Shown here in pieces: positions 14,127 to 19,464 of a DNA stretch of 19,464 nucleotides. The position numbers were made by a program, and so were the translations under genes. Each line of letters starts with the position of its first letter. The stretch's first letter is position 1. The notes under the pieces were generated by a model that was given only the letters and a program-made list of their open reading frames with translations, did no database searches and was not told the origin of the DNA. The DNA comes from Gemmatimonadota bacterium (GTDB lineage: Bacteria; Gemmatimonadota; Gemmatimonadetes; Gemmatimonadales; GWC2-71-9): contig QHUQ01000020.1 in NCBI GenBank assembly GCA_003221985.1, positions 1-19,464 on the forward strand, read 5' to 3'.

Positions 14127-15362
14127 ATGTCGGGTCGCGCGATCGTCCAAAGTCAGTTCGACCGCGCCGCCGACTTGATCAACCTCGAAGCGTACATGCG
14201 GAAGATCCTCATGTCGCCGTTTCGCGAGGTGCAGGTCGAAGTGCCGGTGCGAATGGACGACGGGCGGATCGAGGTGTTCACCGGCTATCGCATCCAGCAC
14301 AACGGCGCGCGCGGGCCCTGTAAGGGAGGGATCCGCTACCATCCTGAAGCCGATCACGACGAGGTCCTGGGTCTCGCCACGATCATGACGTGGAAGACGG
14401 CGCTGATGGACATTCCCTTCGGTGGCGCGAAAGGCGGTGTCACCGTCGACCCGAAGAAGCTCTCCAAGCTCGAGCTGGAACGGCTGACGCGCCGTTTTAC
14501 GCAGCGCATCGCGATCGTGCTCGGCCCCTACCGCGACATTCCCGCCCCCGACGTCAACACCAACGCGCAAGTGATGGCCTGGATTCTCGACGAGTACTCG
14601 AGCCGCCAGGGCTACAGCCCCGCCGTCGTCACCGGGAAACCGGTGGCGCTGGGCGGATCGCTGGGCCGCGAAGAGGCGACCGGCCGCGGCGTGATGTACG
14701 TCATGCAGGAGTACGCCCGCGACTTCGGCATCACCCTCAAAGGTGGCCGCGTGGTCATCCAGGGCTTCGGAAACGTCGGCAGCCATCTGGCGCGGCTGCT
14801 CGATAGTGAGGCGGGCGCCAAAGTGGTTGCGGTGAGTGACGTGGCGGGCGGGATCTACAACGACAAAGGGCTCGACATTCCCGGACTCTTAGCGCACGTC
14901 GGACAGGCCAAGCCGGTGTCCGAGTGGCAGGGCGGCAAGCGCATTACCAATGATGAATTGTGGACTATTCCCTGCGAATGGCTCGTACCCGCGGCACTCG
15001 GCGGCGTGATCACCAAGGAGGCCAACGCCAACACCGTGGACTGCAAGGTCGTGGTGGAAGGCGCAAACGAGCCGACCACGCCGACTGCCGACCGCATCCT
15101 CGAAGAACGTGGCATTGCGGTGATCCCCGACTTCCTCGCCAACGCCGGTGGTGTGACGGTCAGCTACTACGAATGGGCCCAGAACCTCCAGCAGTATCGC
15201 TGGACGCACGAGCAGGTGAACCGTGAGCTGAAAGCTACGATTACCAAGGCCTACGTGTCCGTTCGCGATCTCGCAAAAGAAAAGAAAGTGACGTTCCGCA
15301 CGGCCGCATACGGCATAGCGTTGCAACGAGTAGCAGACGCAGAAAGACTAAGAGGTAACTAG
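14127..15362 (+). CDS. gdhA: Glutamate dehydrogenase (Glu/Leu/Phe/Val family)
   Basis: Reversible oxidative deamination of glutamate to 2-oxoglutarate and ammonia in the cytosol (411 residues, hexameric class length). Seen are K66 in GPCKGGIRYHP, K90 in MTWKTAL, the catalytic K102 in GGAKGGV, D142 in PAPDVNTN, the dinucleotide motif GFGNVG (213-218) and a C-terminal ANAGGVTVSYYEWAQN typical of glutamate rather than leucine dehydrogenases. Cofactor preference cannot be read with certainty. The ATG at 14127 has no Shine-Dalgarno site; the frame is open upstream but offers no standard start within the gap. The stop overlaps that of the convergent aminopeptidase gene. Confidence 0.94.
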   Translation: MSGRAIVQSQFDRAADLINLEAYMRKILMSPFREVQVEVPVRMDDGRIEVFTGYRIQHNGARGPCKGGIRYHPEADHDEVLGLATIMTWKTALMDIPFGGAKGGVTVDPKKLSKLELERLTRRFTQRIAIVLGPYRDIPAPDVNTNAQVMAWILDEYSSRQGYSPAVVTGKPVALGGSLGREEATGRGVMYVMQEYARDFGITLKGGRVVIQGFGNVGSHLARLLDSEAGAKVVAVSDVAGGIYNDKGLDIPGLLAHVGQAKPVSEWQGGKRITNDELWTIPCEWLVPAALGGVITKEANANTVDCKVVVEGANEPTTPTADRILEERGIAVIPDFLANAGGVTVSYYEWAQNLQQYRWTHEQVNRELKATITKAYVSVRDLAKEKKVTFRTAAYGIALQRVADAERLRGN

Positions 15363-16471
15363 TTCATGCCGGGGCGCGAGTACAACGCCCGGTAGGGGTC
15401 GCGGTCTGACTGCGTGAAGACACGGATTTGGATAGCCCGAACTGTTTCGGCGATGTCAGCATTATTCTGCAGATAGATCTCATCGAAAAGATTCAGGTCC
15501 ATCCGATACAGCCGCTCGGCTATCACCACCGCATTGTTCAGCGGCGCCTGGGCGAACCAGCGCCAATCATAGGTCTCGAGGGATTGTCCCACGGGGCCGC
15601 GGAATTGCTCGTGTGCCCACCCGAACAGCGCGCTCCGCACCTGCTCCAGACGCGCCCCACCGAGCGGCTCCGCATAAGCCGAGTCGAGCCGCCGGGCGAG
15701 CTCGGCGTAGAACACGTCCAGCGTGCGCTCATCTCGCCAGCGCGCCGCCGCCCGCCGGGCATCCACCGTATCGCGCCGCGCGCGGAAGAACGCCTCGGCT
15801 CCGCGATAGCCCACGAAGCTGGCGAAGCTTTCGTTGAACGGCGTCTGGCTCTTGACGTACAGCGTGTTGTGCGCGAGCTCGTGAATCACGGTGGCCACGA
15901 GCTCCATCGTATCGCGGCTCGTGGCGGTCGAGAACAGTGGGTCACTCAAGTAGCCCAGCGTCGAGAACGCGCCTGAGGGACGCAGAAAAACGTCGAGGCC
16001 CTGCGACTCGAGCTGCTGCGCCTCCGCGCGCGCGCGGGACGCCTTGAAGAATCCCTTGTACGGGACAGTGCCCACGATGGGATACCGCCACGTGACCTCG
16101 CGGAGCTTGTCGCGGCGACTGGCGGACAGCACGAGCAGCAGCGTGTCTCGACCCACGTCCACGTACGTGGTGTAAGTCTTCGCGACCGCCAGGCCGAGCG
16201 AATCGGCGGCATAGGCGCGCGCGGCCAGGACGAGCGCCAGGCGCTGGCGCAGCGGCGCGGCGGTGGTCGAGTCGGCGATCAGCTTATCGATCGCGCGGCG
16301 GCGGAGCAGCAGACGCGCCTCTTCGATGCCCGCGCGCGCAATGTAGCGGGCGTCGGCGCTGATGATCAGCATGAGGGCTACACCGGCGGCCGCCGCGGCG
16401 ACCGCTATCGCGAGAATCCGCTTGATCAGGCGCCCCCAGCGCGGGCGCGCCCGCTCGGTCAGGGCGTCCAT
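15359..16471 (-). CDS. Predicted zinc aminopeptidase (HELAH family, Aminopep/DUF2265-like)
   Basis: 370 residues. An N-terminal transmembrane anchor (about 19-38) follows a basic start, so the bulk is probably periplasmic. The zinc-binding motif H197-E198-x-x-H201 (VIHELAHNTLYV) and the downstream glutamate E214 in FNESFASFVGYRGAE match the predicted aminopeptidase family with this HELAHNTLY signature. Upstream GYLSDPLF and RYPIVGTVPYKGFF are also typical. The gene overlaps the PorV-like gene by 13 bases and its stop overlaps the gdhA stop in CTAG. It is the last gene of a four-gene minus-strand operon. The peptide substrate is unknown. Confidence 0.85.
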   Translation of the reverse strand: MDALTERARPRWGRLIKRILAIAVAAAAAGVALMLIISADARYIARAGIEEARLLLRRRAIDKLIADSTTAAPLRQRLALVLAARAYAADSLGLAVAKTYTTYVDVGRDTLLLVLSASRRDKLREVTWRYPIVGTVPYKGFFKASRARAEAQQLESQGLDVFLRPSGAFSTLGYLSDPLFSTATSRDTMELVATVIHELAHNTLYVKSQTPFNESFASFVGYRGAEAFFRARRDTVDARRAAARWRDERTLDVFYAELARRLDSAYAEPLGGARLEQVRSALFGWAHEQFRGPVGQSLETYDWRWFAQAPLNNAVVIAERLYRMDLNLFDEIYLQNNADIAETVRAIQIRVFTQSDRDPYRALYSRPGMN

Positions 16472-17409
16472 CGCAACCCGACGCGATGCGTGCCGCCTCC
16501 GAGTGCGTCATACGCCTGAAACGCATAGTCCATCGCCAGCCGCCCCAGTACGATGCCGCCCCCAAACGTAAGGCGCGACGCAGCGGTGACGGCCGGCCGT
16601 GTCGCGTACCCGACCCGTCCCACCAGTCCCACGCCGCCGGTCACCACACCACCCTCGACGCCCTGCACCAGCACCACGCGCCGGTCGCGCGTCCATTGTC
16701 CTTCGAGTGTGGTCAGAAGCCGGAACGTGCCCTGGGGGTCGGTATAGTTCAGCGTCAGGCCGGCGCGCGTGCGCCGCGCCAGCAACGCGCCGTTACCGAG
16801 ATCGCCGCCGAGATTCTGCACGCTGACGCCGACCGCCATGATGTCGAAGACCGCGATCGCCATCCCGACGTCACCGGCCCAGGCGTCGCTCACTTCCGCG
16901 CCAATCTGCTGGCGATCGTACTTCCCGGTGACCCCGACGGCCGCGAAGCCGCGCCGGTAGACGAAGGACGTCGTGGCCAACGCTTCGTACGGGTGGAACG
17001 ACGCGCCGGTGCTCATCCCCCGGCGCCCCCCCGTCGCCGGATCGGGGACGATCTCGGGCTCCGAGCCATAGTCGAGCGTCTGCGCCCCGACGCCCCAGGT
17101 CCAACGGCTGACGCGCAGCGCCAGCGCCGCGGTCGACAGCGCGCTGCCGGCCAGGTAGGGCTCGTACGAGCCTTCGAGACTGAGGTGGTGAATCGTGGCG
17201 ATGCCGGCGGGGTTCGCGAACATCGCGCCCGCATCGCCGACGAGCGCAGCACCCGCACCGCCCAGCGCCGCAGAGCGTGTGGAGCCCGGGAGGATGGTGA
17301 GGACCGAACCTTCAGTTTGGGCGGTTAGGCGGTTTGGCGGTTCGAAAACGAGAACCGCCACGGCGATGCCAACCGCGCAACCGCCCAACCGCCCCACCGC
17401 CGTCGTCAT
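16459..17409 (-). CDS. PorV/PorQ-like outer-membrane beta-barrel protein
   Basis: 316 residues. A signal peptide (about 1-31, hydrophobic core CAVGIAVAVLVF, likely cut after LTAQ) leads into GSTRSAALGGAGAALVGDAGAMFANPAGIA, the N-terminal plug-like hallmark of PorV/PorQ (FadL-like) barrels, shown here over 20 residues only to place it at about 42-71. Alternating beta strands follow to a C-terminal LRWTP. In other phyla PorV takes part in type IX secretion; no other such gene is here, so a general barrel role is safer. ATG 17409 overlaps the peptidase stop (ATGA). The signal-peptide codons contain an inverted pair of eight-base repeats. Confidence 0.8.
   Translation of the reverse strand: MTTAVGRLGGCAVGIAVAVLVFEPPNRLTAQTEGSVLTILPGSTRSAALGGAGAALVGDAGAMFANPAGIATIHHLSLEGSYEPYLAGSALSTAALALRVSRWTWGVGAQTLDYGSEPEIVPDPATGGRRGMSTGASFHPYEALATTSFVYRRGFAAVGVTGKYDRQQIGAEVSDAWAGDVGMAIAVFDIMAVGVSVQNLGGDLGNGALLARRTRAGLTLNYTDPQGTFRLLTTLEGQWTRDRRVVLVQGVEGGVVTGGVGLVGRVGYATRPAVTAASRLTFGGGIVLGRLAMDYAFQAYDALGGGTHRVGLRWTP
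17320..17343 (+). repeat. Eight-base repeat GGCGGTTN, three units
   Basis: GGCGGTTA, GGCGGTTT, GGCGGTTC. On the coding (minus) strand it encodes EPPNRLTAQ, just before the likely signal-peptidase site. It is inverted relative to the array at 17370-17401, so the two can pair. Confidence 0.85.
17370..17401 (-). repeat. Eight-base repeat GGCGGTTG, four units
   Basis: Read on the minus strand: GGCGGTGG, GGCGGTTG, GGCGGTTG, CGCGGTTG. It encodes TAVGRLGGCAVG at the very start of the PorV-like protein, 8 bases after the first base of the ATG. Confidence 0.85.
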
Positions 17410-19115
17410 TGGATTCGAATCACGTTCAACCGCGGGACCTTGGTGGCGTCGATCACCGCGCCGCTGGGGGCGGTGAAGCTGAGCGTGAAGCCCGGGTCGC
17501 CCGGCGACTGCGTCGCCCGGTGATAGATGCCCGATCCGGCCAGGAGCGTGCCGTTGCGGCTCACATCGCGACCGGCGGTGACGGTCGGAACAAGCGGGTA
17601 CGGGTTCGGGAATTTGCTGGGTCGCTGCGCATTGAGTGACGCGTAGGTCGATCGGAAGGACCAGGAGTCGTACTTCAGCGCCGCGGGCGCCAGAAAGGCG
17701 GGCAGGTCGGACACCCAGTTCGCCAGCGCCCAGCGGCTTACGACGGTTGCGAAAGGATCGCCCGTTGCGGCAGCGATGTTGCCGGCGCCGGTGTTGGTGG
17801 TGCCAACCATCGCCCGGGTCAGCGCATTCCAGTCGGCGAGCGTACTGCCGGCTGAGTAGCGGTCGACAACGTACCGCACGAAGAGCCACGCGGCGCCCCG
17901 TTCCGCCAGGGTGCCGAGCCCCGATGTCGGCTCGAGAAAATGCTTGCTCGTGGAATCGAGGTACGTATAGGCGTTCAGCAGATCGCCGTAATAGAAGCCA
18001 CACGGGATGGTGCCGATCGTACAATCACTCAGTCGCGCAGTCGGCGTCACCTCGTAGCTTCGTCCCCCCAGCTCCTCGGCATAGTGCGAGAACCCTTCAT
18101 TCAGCCACAGCACCTCGCCGTTCGGCGAGTTCCCTACCAGCACGTGCTGGTTGAAGCTGATCATGTGCTGGAATTCGTGAATGAACGTGACCGGCACGAA
18201 GGACTGGACATCGGCCGCACTGTGGCTGCAGCTCAGCGTCCCCGCAGGATCGGGGACAATCGAATAGAACACTTCGCCTTTGTTCGAACGCGAATCGGTG
18301 CGGAAGCGAGGATCGAGATCGAAACCGAAAAAGAACCCGGCGACAAAACCGCTGTTCTGGCAGGTGGTCTTCGAGACGAGCTTGTTCACGGTATTCGTCA
18401 TCAGCACCATCACGACCGTGTTCGAGTCGATGTCGGACTCGCGTCCGAACGCCGCCGTGTCGGTGGGATAGAGCCGATTCACGAACACGTTCGCGATGCT
18501 GTCGAGCGCCGTGGAATCGAGGCCGCCGCCCGGGGCGAGGGAATCGACGTAGATAGCCACTTTGGACTTCACGGTTCGCGCGCGCGCAACCACACGGTTG
18601 AATCGGCTGCAGTCGACAGTCGCACACACCTGGAAGACGCGGCGATCGTTCATCGCCGGCGGACCCGACGCGCTCGATCGCTCCAGCGGCGGCCCGGCGG
18701 GTGGACCGGCGACTGCATCAAACCCCCACCAGCGCCGCTCATCGCCCAACCGCAGAAAGGTGTGAAAGCGTTCGGCGTCACCCACGTCGGCAACGTCCGC
18801 GGCAGCCGGTGCGGAGGGAGGCGGCGGCGGGAGAATCGTGTCGCCGCCGAGCCGAAATCCTGCCTTGGCTCCGGGCACACCGGTCGTGATTTGGGGCACC
18901 ACGAGGTACTCAGCAGCGACGACAGTCGCTGGAAAAACGGCGCAGCCGGAATCGACAGCCGGATCGATGGAGACGTACTGCGCCGGCGCGAGAATGACGG
19001 AATCATCGAGGGTCGTGCAGGGTCGAATATGCGGCTCAGTGCCGCTCGTACAGCCTGGTCCCGCCAGCGACAACAGTCCCAGGGTGCTCAGTCGTACCAG
19101 GCGTCTCCCGATCAT
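17406..19115 (-). CDS. Secreted or lipid-anchored HExxH metallopeptidase (M30 hyicolysin-like)
   Basis: 569 residues. The N-terminal signal (LSTLGLLSLAGPGC, C22) resembles a lipoprotein signal but the lipobox is non-standard (G-P-G before Cys). A Pro-rich linker (95-103) precedes the peptidase domain. The zinc site is H313-E314-x-x-H317 (FIHEFQHMISF) with a third ligand probably E340 in WLNEGFSHYAEELG, as in gluzincins of the hyicolysin group. The C-terminal about 100 residues resemble a beta-rich domain seen after secreted peptidases. Many paired cysteines fit an exported protein. ATG 19115 is chosen as it begins the signal; it lies 80 bases inside the antiporter gene. The stop overlaps the PorV-like ATG. 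Confidence 0.8.
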   Translation of the reverse strand: MIGRRLVRLSTLGLLSLAGPGCTSGTEPHIRPCTTLDDSVILAPAQYVSIDPAVDSGCAVFPATVVAAEYLVVPQITTGVPGAKAGFRLGGDTILPPPPPSAPAAADVADVGDAERFHTFLRLGDERRWWGFDAVAGPPAGPPLERSSASGPPAMNDRRVFQVCATVDCSRFNRVVARARTVKSKVAIYVDSLAPGGGLDSTALDSIANVFVNRLYPTDTAAFGRESDIDSNTVVMVLMTNTVNKLVSKTTCQNSGFVAGFFFGFDLDPRFRTDSRSNKGEVFYSIVPDPAGTLSCSHSAADVQSFVPVTFIHEFQHMISFNQHVLVGNSPNGEVLWLNEGFSHYAEELGGRSYEVTPTARLSDCTIGTIPCGFYYGDLLNAYTYLDSTSKHFLEPTSGLGTLAERGAAWLFVRYVVDRYSAGSTLADWNALTRAMVGTTNTGAGNIAAATGDPFATVVSRWALANWVSDLPAFLAPAALKYDSWSFRSTYASLNAQRPSKFPNPYPLVPTVTAGRDVSRNGTLLAGSGIYHRATQSPGDPGFTLSFTAPSGAVIDATKVPRLNVIRIQ

Positions 19116-19464
19116 GCGCCCCCCCCATATGCGTGACCTCACCAGTGCGCCGCAGCACCCAGTGGAAGCAGATCGGCCCCACCAGCTGGTGCACGCCGAT
19201 CATCGCCACGAGCAGTGCTTCCAGCGAGACATTCCACTCCGGGAACGCCCGTCGCAGCACGGCGGCAAGCGTAACAGCCAATCCACCCTGCGAGATTAAT
19301 GCCACCCATCCGTAGTTGACCCAGTCAGCGCCGACCACTGGATCTCTCCCCGCCCCCCGTACCCGCCCCGCCCAACGCAGCCCGCCCCACAACCCGGCGA
19401 CGCGCAGTCCGGCGAGGAGCAGCGCCCACGGCCACATGTCCGCCAGGACGCCGAGCTGCAGATT
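19036..19464 (-). CDS. Cation:proton antiporter, C-terminal part (N-terminus beyond window)
   Basis: The frame is open to the window edge; 142 residues are present. Hydrophobic segments (WPWALLLAGLRVAGLWGGL, YGWVALISQGGLAVTLAAVL, LEALLVAMIGVHQLVGPICF) and the final VHQLVGPICFHWVLRRTGE match the last helices of CPA-type sodium (or potassium):proton antiporters, with the LVGP motif in the last helix. The conserved aspartates of the transport site would be in the missing part. After the usual end near RRTGE the frame continues about 30 residues of non-membrane sequence that overlap the peptidase start. It is the first visible gene of the minus-strand operon. Confidence 0.75.
   Translation of the reverse strand, partial: NLQLGVLADMWPWALLLAGLRVAGLWGGLRWAGRVRGAGRDPVVGADWVNYGWVALISQGGLAVTLAAVLRRAFPEWNVSLEALLVAMIGVHQLVGPICFHWVLRRTGEVTHMGGAHDRETPGTTEHPGTVVAGGTRLYERH

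Noticed and set aside
13143..14786. 547-codon minus-strand open frame opposite the TPR and glutamate dehydrogenase genes
   Set aside because: It is antisense to two well-supported genes, has no recognisable motif, and long antisense frames are expected in high-GC DNA.
17940..19136. 398-codon plus-strand open frame opposite the metallopeptidase
   Set aside because: The minus strand carries a clear HExxH peptidase with signal sequence; the plus product is low-complexity Arg/His-rich.
19348..19395. C-rich stretch near the right edge as another tandem array
   Set aside because: It is C-rich but has no consistent 6-8-base period; it encodes an Arg/Gly/Trp-rich loop of the antiporter.

Overview
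The window is dense, high-GC bacterial chromosome: about fifteen genes, many overlapping by 1-13 bases, and no gap over 300 bases. A PorV/PorQ-like barrel with a signal peptide and a probable surface metallopeptidase point to a Gram-negative (diderm) bacterium. The gene content, scarce Shine-Dalgarno sites and G-rich tandem repeats resemble uncultured soil phyla such as Gemmatimonadota or Acidobacteriota. That placement is inference; no rRNA or marker gene here settles it. No tRNA, rRNA, CRISPR array, transposase or integrase was seen.

Left edge (1-2336): a partial small membrane protein on the minus strand, then on the plus strand a ThiO-type FAD amine oxidase and a double zinc-ribbon membrane-anchored protein of unknown function.

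Centre (2384-9773): one long plus-strand cluster, lipA-pdhA-pdhB-pdhC-lpd-(4-TM protein)-lipB-(sulfite-oxidase-like protein). It encodes all of the pyruvate dehydrogenase complex (E1 alpha, E1 beta, E2, E3) together with the two enzymes that make and attach its lipoyl cofactor: LipB transfers octanoate and LipA inserts the sulfurs. Most junctions are ATGA, TGATG or TTGA overlaps. A near-perfect palindrome separates pdhC from lpd, and a chain of four stem-loops forms the end of lipB.

Middle right (9774-12870): a free-standing four-helix-bundle (S23/IVP) gene bracketed by inverted G-rich heptad repeats. Facing it is a minus-strand operon reading M20 dipeptidase, tetratricopeptide-like protein, small two-TM protein.

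Right (12939-19464): a TPR protein and a glutamate dehydrogenase on the plus strand. Facing them is a minus-strand operon reading cation:proton antiporter C-terminus (cut by the window edge), HExxH metallopeptidase, PorV-like barrel, HELAH aminopeptidase. The two convergent operons share a CTAG so that their stop codons overlap.

The most unusual feature is a set of short G-rich tandem repeats with 6-, 7- or 8-base periods, found at eight places. They sit in both interdomain linkers of the E2 subunit, in lipB, at the C-termini of five proteins, around the four-helix-bundle gene, and as an inverted pair in the signal-peptide region of the PorV-like gene. They resemble in form, not proven in origin, the heptanucleotide STRR repeats of cyanobacteria.
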